Shown here piece after piece: positions 45,530 to 55,373 of a DNA stretch of 64,000 bases (its first letter is position 1; every line of letters starts with the position of its first letter). The notes below the pieces were generated by a model. It searched no databases. It saw only the letters and a program-made list of their open reading frames with translations, and had not been told where the DNA came from. Both the position numbers and the translations under genes were made by a program. Origin of the DNA: Lachnospiraceae bacterium (lineage in GTDB: Bacteria > Bacillota > Clostridia > Lachnospirales > Lachnospiraceae); the NCBI GenBank assembly GCA_017412055.1, contig JAFQOW010000011.1, positions 40,908 through 104,907 of the forward strand, written 5' to 3'.

Positions 45530-46684
45530 ATGGCTATGGGAAAAAGCTTTTATAAAATAAAACAGAATAATAAAGGTGTATCATTGATAGAGATAATGGT
45601 TACCATAGCTATGATTGTCATCATAGCTGGTCCACTTATCAATAGTTTTTTGAATGCGATGAGCGTAAATAGTAATGCTAGAAAGATTCAGAATGGAACA
45701 ACTGTAGCACAGGACATAGTTGAAGAAATTGAGGCGTTATCTTTAGAACAGTTAAGTGTAAAGTATACAGATTATTTTGAAGAGAATCTGACAGACCCTA
45801 GTTTATTGGAATATAAAAGTATTCCGGTAACAGGTCCTAATGGAGAAGAATTTGAAGTGGATATAAAGCTTGATCCAAATGTTTACAAGGCAGGAAACGC
45901 AGATGGTAAAGTAGCAGTAAATGATGCGAATATTCCGGGTATGTCTAGTTTATATGGTTCAGGAAGTTTGATGCTATATAAGTATTATGTAGCATTTGAT
46001 GATAAGTTGAAGGATCTCTTTTCAGGCAAAATTACTTCAGCAGATTTAAACAATATATATTTAAATACTAACAGAAAAAAAGTAGCTAAAACTACAAATA
46101 TAGAGATAAATTGCTCGTATAATGAAGAGATGGAAAAGTACGAGTACGATATAAAGATGATTATGGGTTATACATATAATTCAGACCCAAGTACATATAG
46201 TGAAGAAACTCGAATTATAGAGGATGTAATGTTCTCGCCAGATGAGAGACATTGTATATATCTTATGGCTCCAATTTTTGATATTTATTCGACTTCGAAT
46301 ACATATGGTGATGTTTCGTATAGTACAGATAAGATAAATATAGATTATAAATTTAATAGTGCACCAGAGCTTATAAAAAATGTATATTTTTATCTTGCTG
46401 AGCAGGAAGCAACAAATAAAATAAATAGTACACTACAGCAGAAGATTAATCCTTCTAATGTAACGATTAAGACTAATTTGCCTTCATATGTAAGTACACT
46501 GTCGGATTATGATTCGTCAGTAACAAACGTAAAACTATATACAAATGTAGGAACTATAGGGGAAGATAGAACACAGTTGACATATGTAGATAAAAACACA
46601 GGAAATGCCTTGTATGAAATGACAGTTAAGGTTAGACTACAAGGAGATGAACAGGTTATTGCAGAGTTTACATCTTCAAAGTAG
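45530..46684 (+). CDS. Minor prepilin, PilV/GspI-like (384 aa)
   Basis: Prepilin signal QNNKG-VSLIEIMVTIAMIV with Glu5 retained and Val at +1 rather than Phe. A long N-terminal helix leads into a large globular domain unlike small GspI, with a pattern ARKIQNGTTVAQDIVEEIEAL frequent in minor pilins of Gram-positive type IV pili. Likely part of a tip complex that primes assembly. ATG 45530 follows GGTGGTGAC; ATG 45536 is an alternative. Confidence 0.8.
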   Translation: MAMGKSFYKIKQNNKGVSLIEIMVTIAMIVIIAGPLINSFLNAMSVNSNARKIQNGTTVAQDIVEEIEALSLEQLSVKYTDYFEENLTDPSLLEYKSIPVTGPNGEEFEVDIKLDPNVYKAGNADGKVAVNDANIPGMSSLYGSGSLMLYKYYVAFDDKLKDLFSGKITSADLNNIYLNTNRKKVAKTTNIEINCSYNEEMEKYEYDIKMIMGYTYNSDPSTYSEETRIIEDVMFSPDERHCIYLMAPIFDIYSTSNTYGDVSYSTDKINIDYKFNSAPELIKNVYFYLAEQEATNKINSTLQQKINPSNVTIKTNLPSYVSTLSDYDSSVTNVKLYTNVGTIGEDRTQLTYVDKNTGNALYEMTVKVRLQGDEQVIAEFTSSK

Positions 46685-46711
46685 GTGTAACGGATAGATA
46701 GGAGAAAGAGT

Positions 46712-49120
46712 ATGGGAAAATTTAGAATAAAAAAATTAAATAACCAAGGTTCGACATTTGTTTTGTCTCTTCTTGTTATTACACTTCTTACAACTCTGGC
46801 GTTAGCCCTTGCTAATGCTTCTCTTGGCAATATGACTATGAAGAGTATGGACCGAGGGGCAAAAAAGACATTTTATACAGCAGAAACATTGTTGGATGAG
46901 ATAAGAGTAGGTATAGGATACAATAGTATAGAGAATCTTGCTTCAGCCTATGAAACAGTATTAACTAATTTAGTTCAGTATAATGGAACTGATTCTGCAA
47001 CCGTGCAGGAAAATACAGAAGCTAATATAGCACTTAAAAAGAAGTTTGTTGAAAATGTACTTAGTACAGTAACAGGTGGAAGCCTTGTGTTCGGAGCTAC
47101 AAGTACGGAAGTGTCTACGGTAACTATGGCAGAGACTGAGGTTGAACCTATAAAGGCTAAAGTAATTGAGTATATTACCTCTTACATAACAAATAATGGA
47201 TATACAGAAGAAATTGCGAAGATTACATCTGTGGGAAATGTTAAGGCTTATAAGGAGCCTGCTGACCCTAATGCACCCAAGTGGAGTGTTATCATAGAAG
47301 ATGTGGCAGTTTCTTATAAAACAAATAAAAATGGAGAAATATATTTCTCTAATATAACAGCGGATTTGGAAATAGAATATCCTAATATGACGGTTGATTT
47401 TTCTACTTCAAATACTTTAAACGATTATATAAATTATTGTCTTGTGGCAGATAATAATTTAATCGTAGAAGGTAAGATGGTAAATATAAATGCATCCGCA
47501 TATGCAGGAAATATAATAGATATAGCTCCTTCTGGCTTGGCAGGAGCAAATGTGACATTTCAATCAATGTCAGGCAGCAATATTAATGTAATATGTGGTG
47601 GAGATCTTGAAGCCTTAAGTGGAACTATAAGAGTTGGTGGAAATGAAACTTATCAAGCACAGGCACATTTTATAGGTACAAATATATGGTGTACAAATAT
47701 AGCTACAAGAAAGATGATTACCAGTACTACATCTGAAGCAGCAGCGGGAGCAGTAGTTACTATCGCTGATGATTGCTATTCATATGTGAGAGATGATTTA
47801 TCAGTTGATGCCCAGAACAGTGATGTGACTGTAGGTGGTGAATACTATGGATATATGTATGACGGCAATACTGGTACGGCGGGACATGCAGCTAGTAGTG
47901 CTATAATAGTTAATGGCAAAAATTCTAAGGTATCAATAGCTACCAAAAAATTATTATTGGCAGGTAGAGCATATATTGATGTAGCAGATGGATATATGAC
48001 AGGTGAGTCACTGTCGCTAAAGGGCGACCAGGAAGTGTATTTGATACCAGCAGAGTTTTTAGGTGGAAATTCTAATCCTATGCCGCTTTCAAGATGGAAT
48101 GAATTAGGTGGAGATGCTGCAGCTGGAAGTATCGTTTCAGTACCAGACACTTATTTTGCAAAGGCATATCTAAATTCATCTGTACCATATTTAAAGCGTA
48201 CTGTTGGTGATAGAGTATATTTATATTGGAATTTCAAAGATAAGGTATCTGCAACTAAGTACATAAAGGATGTTTTAAATGGAAAAGATGAAAATATAAA
48301 GAGTAAGTTGAATAGATATACAGAGAATTTATTTGGTGATAGTAGTTCGTCTATATCAGTTGGAACAACTTCGGCTGATATCTATGCTACTGGAATACTT
48401 TTGGAAGCAGAAAGTGGTGCACCTGGATATACAACAGCAGATGGTGTTATGACAGAGATTGCATTTACACAGAATTCACTGGATTATAGAAATAGATATG
48501 ATATATATACTCATTTATTGGCATCTATTCCTTGGGATTCAGGTAGTGCCAGATATTATGTATTAAATGCTGAGACTGCATTAGAGCAGATGAGAGGCTT
48601 TGTGGTAAATAATGAGTTAAATCAGACAAGTATTATATATAATATAATCAATATGGATTTATTAAATGCTGCAACTCCAAATGAGTATAATCCATCAGGA
48701 GCGTATTTTGTAAAACAAGCGGATCCAGAAAAGAAATTAGTGAAAATTATAAAACAAGGTAGTGTAAATAGTATTCCTGACGGAGTAACAGGTGGTATAA
48801 TTATAGCAACTGGTAATGTAAATGTAGATCGCAATTTTGAGGGGCTTATAATAGCTGGCGGAGACATAAATATTATAGGAGATGTTACTATAACTACAAA
48901 TCCTACTTTAGTAGAAGAGCTTATATTAGGTATGGAAGATATGGTAGATGAAGATGGAAACTATGTAGCAGAAGCTACAGAGGATAAAGCATTTAAGAAT
49001 TATTTCTATTCTTATATGGTAGGTGAAGTAGAAGAAGATAGCCGTGAACAGGTTAAGATTGAAGAGCTTGATTATAAGGATTTAGTAAACTTTGATAATT
49101 GGAGAAAATATGAAGATTAG
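46712..49120 (+). CDS. Large minor pilin-like protein, PilX/GspK-like (802 aa)
   Basis: The N-terminus reads KKLNNQG-STFVLSLLVITLL, a pilin-type leader and hydrophobic helix, but Glu5 is missing (Ser-Thr-Phe-Val-Leu). PilX and GspK-type tip subunits are the ones that lack Glu5 and share 'MTMKSMDRGAKKTFYTAE', seen here; GspK is also the largest pseudopilin. Downstream is a large extracytoplasmic domain with a right-handed beta-helix-like middle (about residues 245-440: NLIVEGKMVNINASAYAGN, IINVICGGDLEALSG-like repeats) and a second one near 690 (IIIATGNVNVDRNFEGLIIA). It probably sits at the pilus tip. RBS AGATAGGAG. Its 3' end overlaps the next gene by 11 bases. Confidence 0.78.
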   Translation: MGKFRIKKLNNQGSTFVLSLLVITLLTTLALALANASLGNMTMKSMDRGAKKTFYTAETLLDEIRVGIGYNSIENLASAYETVLTNLVQYNGTDSATVQENTEANIALKKKFVENVLSTVTGGSLVFGATSTEVSTVTMAETEVEPIKAKVIEYITSYITNNGYTEEIAKITSVGNVKAYKEPADPNAPKWSVIIEDVAVSYKTNKNGEIYFSNITADLEIEYPNMTVDFSTSNTLNDYINYCLVADNNLIVEGKMVNINASAYAGNIIDIAPSGLAGANVTFQSMSGSNINVICGGDLEALSGTIRVGGNETYQAQAHFIGTNIWCTNIATRKMITSTTSEAAAGAVVTIADDCYSYVRDDLSVDAQNSDVTVGGEYYGYMYDGNTGTAGHAASSAIIVNGKNSKVSIATKKLLLAGRAYIDVADGYMTGESLSLKGDQEVYLIPAEFLGGNSNPMPLSRWNELGGDAAAGSIVSVPDTYFAKAYLNSSVPYLKRTVGDRVYLYWNFKDKVSATKYIKDVLNGKDENIKSKLNRYTENLFGDSSSSISVGTTSADIYATGILLEAESGAPGYTTADGVMTEIAFTQNSLDYRNRYDIYTHLLASIPWDSGSARYYVLNAETALEQMRGFVVNNELNQTSIIYNIINMDLLNAATPNEYNPSGAYFVKQADPEKKLVKIIKQGSVNSIPDGVTGGIIIATGNVNVDRNFEGLIIAGGDINIIGDVTITTNPTLVEELILGMEDMVDEDGNYVAEATEDKAFKNYFYSYMVGEVEEDSREQVKIEELDYKDLVNFDNWRKYED

Positions 49121-49685
49121 TAATTCAGAGAGAAAACTGAATAATAAGGGTTTTTCACTTCTAGAACTCATAATTACTATAGCGATTATGCTTATTATGG
49201 TAGGAGCTGCTACAGTTACAGTATCTATGTTAGACAGTTCATATGTGGAAGATGCTGAACGTGGTATAAAGGATTACATAAGTATGGCACGTACAAAGAG
49301 TATGACTGTAGCTGCAAAGGATTGGTATGTTTCAATTAGTAAGGAAGGAAATACATACTATGCCTACCTTAACAAGATTGAAGAGGTCGCAGCTGCAGGT
49401 GGAGCTGGTGGTACAGTGGATAATCATGTTCAAGTAGACAAGATAGAGTTAGGTGCTAAGCTTTCCATAAAATTTGGCGTAGATAAAACTAGTATGACAA
49501 CGATAGATGCGGCTAGTGTTTTGGAGTTGCATTTTGATTCTGCCACAGGTAAGATAAAAAATGTAGTGCTTAATGGCAATCCGCAATCTATAACAGGTGG
49601 TATAGGTTATATTAGTATAACTAGAAACGATTACAAAATTAGCTTAAAGGTATTTATGAATACTGGCAAGTGTGAAAGGGAGTAA
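49110..49685 (+). CDS. Minor prepilin, GspH/FimT-like (191 aa)
   Basis: I chose ATG 49110 (MKISNSERKLNNKG) because GGAG lies 6-9 bases upstream; an in-frame TTG at 49092 has no RBS. The prepilin signal is LNNKG-FSLLELIITIAIML with Glu5. The body has the GspH/FimT-like 'DAERGIKDYISMARTKSMTVA' helix followed by a beta domain. It overlaps the previous gene by 11 bases, so translation is coupled. Probably a low-abundance tip or priming subunit. Confidence 0.82.
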   Translation: MKISNSERKLNNKGFSLLELIITIAIMLIMVGAATVTVSMLDSSYVEDAERGIKDYISMARTKSMTVAAKDWYVSISKEGNTYYAYLNKIEEVAAAGGAGGTVDNHVQVDKIELGAKLSIKFGVDKTSMTTIDAASVLELHFDSATGKIKNVVLNGNPQSITGGIGYISITRNDYKISLKVFMNTGKCERE

Positions 49686-49688
49686 GCT

Positions 49689-50363
49689 ATGAGAGATAAA
49701 GGTTTTTCATTAATTGAATTGGTTATTGCCATGGGAATTGGCTCCATAGTACTTCTTATGGTATCGGTGATGCTAGTACGTGGAACAAATTTGTTTAGAG
49801 CAGGTAATGATGATGTAAATATGCGAAATGATTACCAGATAGTTCGTAATCAGATAGATGAAGCTATAATGGAAGCAAAAATGCTGATTGTAGAAAAGCA
49901 GGGAGAAGATATAATAATTTATACAGGTGAGGTAAATGAAGGAAGTCGAGAATTTACTACATTTAGTACAGACAGAACTACAGAAAAGGTTATTATATAT
50001 GATAAGAGCGAAGCGAGTTTATATGTACTGGGGGAGTATGAGGAACCATCGGCAACTGGGGCAGGCGCAGGGAAAAAGTGGCCTGAAGGCAATAGGATTT
50101 GTGATATAGTAAAGGATTTTAATGTAGAATTAGACGATTCGTCAAAGCGTGTTGAAAAAAATAGTGTTGGAGATGATGTAGTCTATTATGCAAATCCAGT
50201 TAGAGTAAATGTTACTCTTGCGCTTGAAAATAAAAATAGTGATGTGGCATCAACATTTTCAATAAATATGAGAAATCGGTTAAAGAGTATAGTTGTATAT
50301 ACTACAACTGGTTATGATGTATTGCTTAACTCTGGAACTATAGTGGAATACAATGTAAAGTAG
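49689..50363 (+). CDS. Minor prepilin, PilW/GspJ-like (224 aa)
   Basis: Very short leader MRDKG then FSLIELVIAMGIGSIVLLMV, with Glu5. The following 'RNDYQIVRNQIDEAIMEAKML' resembles the PilW/GspJ arrangement. Begins 3 bases after the previous stop; GGGAG at that stop serves as RBS. Completes a set of four minor pilins (I, K, H and J-like) of the kind that form a priming tip complex. The 10-base gap to the next gene suggests that gene is the tip's partner. Confidence 0.82.
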   Translation: MRDKGFSLIELVIAMGIGSIVLLMVSVMLVRGTNLFRAGNDDVNMRNDYQIVRNQIDEAIMEAKMLIVEKQGEDIIIYTGEVNEGSREFTTFSTDRTTEKVIIYDKSEASLYVLGEYEEPSATGAGAGKKWPEGNRICDIVKDFNVELDDSSKRVEKNSVGDDVVYYANPVRVNVTLALENKNSDVASTFSINMRNRLKSIVVYTTTGYDVLLNSGTIVEYNVK

Positions 50364-50373
50364 AGGTGCTAAA

Positions 50374-53300
50374 ATGGGAGAATTGAGAAGGTTTATTAAA
50401 AGTAACAATGTAATAATGAGAATAGTAAGCATAGTTTTGGCAGTAGCTGTGCTTGCATCTGCTTTTACATACTTTAGTAATGAGAATATGGAAAGTGTAT
50501 CTGCTGAAGAAGGCTCAACTAAGCCATATATGGAATATATTGTACAGCGTCTTATAGATGGTATACAGCAGGAATTTAATGTATTGGAAATCGTACCATA
50601 TAAGGCTCAGGGAGAGTTTAGATATTATGGCAGTGATAAGGAAGTAGAGGAAGGGCTTGAAGCTCGTCAGGACTACTTAGAGCAGTTATATAAAAATACA
50701 GGTAGATATAAAAAATCTGATGGAAAATGGGATAAGGTCAATGAATGGGTAAAGATAAATGAGCCTTACTATAATTATAATTATGAGATGATGTATAATT
50801 CTGACACAGAGAAGTTTGAGGTGAGAGGCTCAAATACATACCCAAAATATGTATTGCCAGAATATGAGGATCTTATAATTGAAAAATTAAATGTAAATAC
50901 TGTAGAAGCAAATGACGTTACGGCTGAGGATATTAGCAAAGCAGATTTTATATTAATAAATACAGGAACACATGATAGTAAAACAATTACTGCATATAGA
51001 GAGTTTACTAATGATAGAGAACAGTTAGTGTACACAAAAGACGGTGTAGCAATAGCTGATAATGAAACTATTTCATATGATACTTTTGAAAAGGTGGATG
51101 CTGATTCAGTTCCAGAAGAAGAGGATGATATTGTAGACCCAGATGATCCAGTGATTACTAATGGTAATGTATATTTTAAGAACAGTGCTGGCTGGGGTAA
51201 AGTATATATATATTATTATAGTGCTGAAGATTCAGATATGGTGGAATATCCTGGTATAGAGATGACTCTTGTGGAGGATGAGACAGACATATACTATGCC
51301 CAGCTTCCAAGCAATGTGGATTATATCGACTTCAATAATGGAAGTACGGTTGCATTACAGTCGTATCAGACCACATATGAGGGATTTGAAAAGATTTACT
51401 CAGGCGGAGAATGGTTGGATTATCCTATAGTAGAGGAAGAGCCTTCAACAGAGGAGACAAGTACAGAGGGTTCTACAGAAGAGGGTTCTACAGAAGAGGG
51501 TTCTACAGAGGAAGCTACGACAGAGGAACCAACTACAGAAGAGCCTACCACAGAAGAACCTACCACTGGTGGTTCTACAGGTGGAACAACTGAACCAGAG
51601 GATGAATTTGCATATATTTCTAGAGATATGTCTTGGAAGATGTGTGAAACACTTCTTGATTATATTATCAAGGGAAGAACACTTGAGCTTCCAGACGGAA
51701 GTTCTGTCACAGTAAAAACTCCTGTGGTTATCGATAACCAGAGGGTAAGTGAGTTAAGTCAGGATGGTAATATATATAAGATGATGCTTATATATAGAAT
51801 GTGTAGCTCGAACTCAGTTGATCCAAGTGGAATTACAAGATGGGATGTACTTAAGGAATATATAAGCACGAAGGATGTAAACGGCAATAAATATAGAAAT
51901 GCAGCAGGAATTGTTACACCAGCGATGGATGTATCAGGCGCAGGATTTACATCAGACGCGGTGACTACATGGATAGTAGGAAATCAAAATGTAATTAGAG
52001 AATTGTTCAATAGAGTAGCACCGGGCAATAAGACATCAGATGGTAAGAATTTACCAGCATATAGTGAAGAAGAGCCTTTTATGGCAAATCATCTCACAGA
52101 TGATTACTGGGTATACTCTGGTGTGAATTGGATAATACCATCGCAGGTTGATGCTACATTAACTGGTATAGGCTCTGATTTTACTTCTAGAATAGGAAGC
52201 TCTATCAAGGCTATAGATGTATTGAGATATCTTCTTGGAGCTAAAGCTTCTCAGACGTATAGCTTTACTGACAAGGTAAGAGTCCTTGAGATTCAGCCAT
52301 GTAATTGCTTTGAATATGATACTCTTGATAAGATAAAAGAGCTTGGTAGAAAATTATTGAGGGCAAACTATAATAGCTGGACAAATGATGGAAAGTCAAC
52401 TGATTATAGAAACTATATTACAATAGATTATGTTACACCAAATGCACTTAATGCTATGACTGTTGATATAGCATCAGAGTATGATTTGGTCATTATAGGC
52501 GATAATATAGGTGATGAGAGTGATAAGAATAGGCTTACTCAACAGGATGGAAAGACAATATTTAATGATAGAAATCTTAATGGTTATGTGTATTTGGCCT
52601 TCGGTGATTTGTTAAAGGTATCTACATATGCATTGGGATATCTTCCAGATGAATATATTGAATTGTCATCAACAGATTCCAAGACTGGATTGAGAAAGGT
52701 AGATAGTGCCAATAAGCATGTATGGACACCTTATCTATACAGTGAATTAAGTAAATCTACAGGTTCAAAATATTTTGTAGTCAGAGATATGGAGAACTAT
52801 TATATCACTAAATCTAGTGTAAAGAAGGTAAGTGGTAGTTCAAGTAAGATAGATAATGAAAGCTTTTATCTTGATCATAAGCTTGGAAATACCAGAGTGT
52901 CTGATAATGATATAACAGATATTACAAAAGAAAAGCTTATAAGCTATGTAAAGACTGGCAATCCTATAGTGGTAGCAGACAGTGTATATAATGCAGACCC
53001 TACAAAGCTATATCCTACATCAGATATGTATGATTTTGCAAAGAATACATTGTGTGCAACGGATACTAATGGAGATAGACTTAATAGAAATGTATTGAGA
53101 AAAGAAACTATAGGTACTGCAGTAGCATTCCTTGGTACAAAAGCGCCTAGAATCAATTTTGTACAGGGAGATGTTACATATATCAAGAGAACAAATAGTG
53201 GCGGTGTAGATTCGTATAATACAGTTACAGAAACACTTCCTATAAAGCCGGTAGAACCTAAGTATATAGGTGATGATGCTACAGGTACAGGTGGCACAAT

Positions 53301-55266
53301 ATGTACATTTAACAATAGAGAGCTTCACTATAAGTTTAATATTACAGGTCAAGTAGGTAAGAAATATATCGTAAAATTACTTATTGATAAGAATAATGAC
53401 GGTGTATACAATGAGAATGACCTAGGTCTAGCAGATGATAAGAATGAGGTTTACTTTACAAAGGAAGTGAAGCTTAATCAAAGAACTGTAACATATGAGA
53501 TAAATACAGCTCTTGCAGATAACTTTATAGGTATGCTTGCATGGAAGCTAGAGATAGTAGAGTTAGATGAAAGTGGCAAGGAAACAGAGTGGAGAGTATC
53601 AGAAAAAGGATATTCAGCTATAAGAAACGAGGATAATAGACTGCTTAAGGTGTTGCAGATTGCACCGAATAAAACGGGTAAAGGTAATTATCTTGAAATG
53701 GACACTTCAACTAATTTCCAGAATTTAATGAATAAAGTAGAAGGTATAGTTGGATATGATATACAGGTAGAAAGAATTTGGGTTAGTGACTTTGTAAATC
53801 AGTATAAGGGCTCTGGAAAAAAGTATACAAAGGGGCAGCTTGGAACAAGTGTAGATAAATTGAACAGCTATGATATGGTTGTATTAGGATTTGATGATTC
53901 GTATGGTAGTCAGGATATTAACAACGATTATGGCGCACTAGATAATCTTCTTGATTATATGGATGCCGGTAAGGCGGTACTATTTACTCACGATACTGTA
54001 AGCTGGCGTTCTACACCAAACTATAAAGCAGGATATCTAAATGGATCTTCTATGAAGCTTTTATCACCAGGAAGTATTTATGATACTAAGGCAGATGGTA
54101 CTCATGGTTCGCAGACTAAATATGGAGATACATGTTTTAACCTAACTATTAATTTTAGAAATAGAGTAGGAATGGATAAGTATGGTGTGACTCTTACTAA
54201 GGAGGAGAGAATCGCTCAGGGCAAAGAAATACCTATGTACGCAGAGGGCTATGATAAGCCAAGCTATATGGGAGATGAACTGGAGGTAAGAGAGCTTCAG
54301 GGCTTTAACAACTGGAATTCATATAGAATGAATTATTGCTTTAGAGCTAGGTCAAGCTATGACAGTGATGGAAAGAATTATACGTCCTTAAGACCGTTTG
54401 CTGACGGTGATTATTATAATGGTGGAAATGGAGGTGGCTCTGTTATGTTTACAACTAAGCAGGTTGTACAGCTTAATGAAGGTCCGATAACTATGTATCC
54501 ATATAATGTCGGTACTACAGTATCCATTGCAGAGACACATGGACAGTATTTTGAGCTTGATATGGAAGATGAAGATATCGTAGTTTGGTATGCATTAGAT
54601 AGCTGTTCATCATTAAAGACATCTGATTATTATAAGAAGACATATAAGGATGGTGGAAATAACTATTACATCTATTCAAAGAATAATATTACTTATTCAG
54701 GAGCAGGTCATCAGGACATGAAGGATTCGATACCAGAGCTTAAGCTTTTTGTAAACACTATCGTTAAGGCCATAGCAGGTGGTAATAGTGAGCCTATAGT
54801 CACAGTTACAAATGGTGGTGTAGTATCTGGTGGTTCATATGTCGTATATGTGAATTCGGCAGATGCAGCTAAAGATTATGAAATCGATTTTAAGGCAGAG
54901 GATGCAGACCTTGTTTCTTTTGAAACAACTGGAGGTAATATCAATCTTGTAGGTGAATTTACAAGTGCTGAGGTATACTGGTTAAAGCCTTTAGAGGGCG
55001 GCGGTTCTGAGGAGGTGCTTATAAAATCTGACGGATATAAGTATGCAGATATAAACACAGGAAATCTTAAGAATGGCATAATACAGTATATGCGACTTAG
55101 CGATACTAATCTTAAAGATGATGCAGAAGCATTAGATAAAATTGAAAAGCTTGTCGAAGTAGATAAGGTGGGTGCAAACTTTAAGATTGTTGTCAAAGAT
55201 TCCAGAGGAGTAGAAGTATCAGTTGCAGTACAACTTCAGGAACGAGATTTATTCAATATGGACTAA
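50374..55266 (+). CDS. Giant secreted pilus-operon protein with CBM26-like starch-binding module, DUF5057-like (1630 aa)
   Basis: Last gene of the pilus operon. The signal sequence is residues about 14-36 (IMRIVSIVLAVAVLASAF) with cleavage near VSAEEG. Three similar alpha/beta units follow, each with V/L-LEI-x-P and a later D-x-(V/I)-(L/I)-G or I-L-I-N-T-G: FNVLEIVPY (69) with DFILINTG; RVLEIQPC (near 635) with YDLVIIGDN; LKVLQIAPN (near 1090) with YDMVVLGFDD. The first fits my memory of DUF5057. Residues about 263-350 are a CBM26-like module (VYFKNSAGWGKVYIYYY ... YPGIEM ... IDFNNGS), then a Glu/Thr-rich linker (about 355-408). No sorting signal or membrane anchor is seen at the C-terminus. 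I infer a pilus-tip or pilus-bound starch adhesin; direct pilus attachment is not shown. Confidence 0.78.
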   Translation: MGELRRFIKSNNVIMRIVSIVLAVAVLASAFTYFSNENMESVSAEEGSTKPYMEYIVQRLIDGIQQEFNVLEIVPYKAQGEFRYYGSDKEVEEGLEARQDYLEQLYKNTGRYKKSDGKWDKVNEWVKINEPYYNYNYEMMYNSDTEKFEVRGSNTYPKYVLPEYEDLIIEKLNVNTVEANDVTAEDISKADFILINTGTHDSKTITAYREFTNDREQLVYTKDGVAIADNETISYDTFEKVDADSVPEEEDDIVDPDDPVITNGNVYFKNSAGWGKVYIYYYSAEDSDMVEYPGIEMTLVEDETDIYYAQLPSNVDYIDFNNGSTVALQSYQTTYEGFEKIYSGGEWLDYPIVEEEPSTEETSTEGSTEEGSTEEGSTEEATTEEPTTEEPTTEEPTTGGSTGGTTEPEDEFAYISRDMSWKMCETLLDYIIKGRTLELPDGSSVTVKTPVVIDNQRVSELSQDGNIYKMMLIYRMCSSNSVDPSGITRWDVLKEYISTKDVNGNKYRNAAGIVTPAMDVSGAGFTSDAVTTWIVGNQNVIRELFNRVAPGNKTSDGKNLPAYSEEEPFMANHLTDDYWVYSGVNWIIPSQVDATLTGIGSDFTSRIGSSIKAIDVLRYLLGAKASQTYSFTDKVRVLEIQPCNCFEYDTLDKIKELGRKLLRANYNSWTNDGKSTDYRNYITIDYVTPNALNAMTVDIASEYDLVIIGDNIGDESDKNRLTQQDGKTIFNDRNLNGYVYLAFGDLLKVSTYALGYLPDEYIELSSTDSKTGLRKVDSANKHVWTPYLYSELSKSTGSKYFVVRDMENYYITKSSVKKVSGSSSKIDNESFYLDHKLGNTRVSDNDITDITKEKLISYVKTGNPIVVADSVYNADPTKLYPTSDMYDFAKNTLCATDTNGDRLNRNVLRKETIGTAVAFLGTKAPRINFVQGDVTYIKRTNSGGVDSYNTVTETLPIKPVEPKYIGDDATGTGGTICTFNNRELHYKFNITGQVGKKYIVKLLIDKNNDGVYNENDLGLADDKNEVYFTKEVKLNQRTVTYEINTALADNFIGMLAWKLEIVELDESGKETEWRVSEKGYSAIRNEDNRLLKVLQIAPNKTGKGNYLEMDTSTNFQNLMNKVEGIVGYDIQVERIWVSDFVNQYKGSGKKYTKGQLGTSVDKLNSYDMVVLGFDDSYGSQDINNDYGALDNLLDYMDAGKAVLFTHDTVSWRSTPNYKAGYLNGSSMKLLSPGSIYDTKADGTHGSQTKYGDTCFNLTINFRNRVGMDKYGVTLTKEERIAQGKEIPMYAEGYDKPSYMGDELEVRELQGFNNWNSYRMNYCFRARSSYDSDGKNYTSLRPFADGDYYNGGNGGGSVMFTTKQVVQLNEGPITMYPYNVGTTVSIAETHGQYFELDMEDEDIVVWYALDSCSSLKTSDYYKKTYKDGGNNYYIYSKNNITYSGAGHQDMKDSIPELKLFVNTIVKAIAGGNSEPIVTVTNGGVVSGGSYVVYVNSADAAKDYEIDFKAEDADLVSFETTGGNINLVGEFTSAEVYWLKPLEGGGSEEVLIKSDGYKYADINTGNLKNGIIQYMRLSDTNLKDDAEALDKIEKLVEVDKVGANFKIVVKDSRGVEVSVAVQLQERDLFNMD
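51430..51600 (+). repeat. Short tandem coding repeats in Glu/Thr-rich linker
   Basis: The stretch encodes repeated GSTEE and TTEEP units (the 15-nt unit GGTTCTACAGAAGAG occurs several times in a row, then ACxACAGAAGAGCCT). It forms a flexible linker between the CBM26-like module and the rest of the protein and may vary in length between strains. Confidence 0.75.
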
Positions 55267-55293
55267 ACCGTAATGGGTATTTTATTTAAACAC

Positions 55294-55323
55294 AATACGG
55301 GCGGATATGTATCCGCCCGTATT
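55294..55323 (+). terminator. Hairpin ending the pilus operon
   Basis: A 13-bp perfect stem AATACGGGCGGAT / ATCCGCCCGTATT with an ATGT loop. The 3' flank ATGCATAATC has no T-run, so termination is probable but not certain; read-through into the two regulatory genes is possible. Confidence 0.6.
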
Positions 55324-55373
55324 ATGCATAATCGTAGTCAAATTCACACACTAGATTTTCTCGGAGGGAATAT

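Noticed and set aside
51411..51593. Plus-strand frame within the Thr/Glu linker of the giant pilus-operon protein (Arg/Gly/Tyr-rich repeats)
   Set aside because: It is the alternate-frame reading of the short tandem coding repeats and has no start context.
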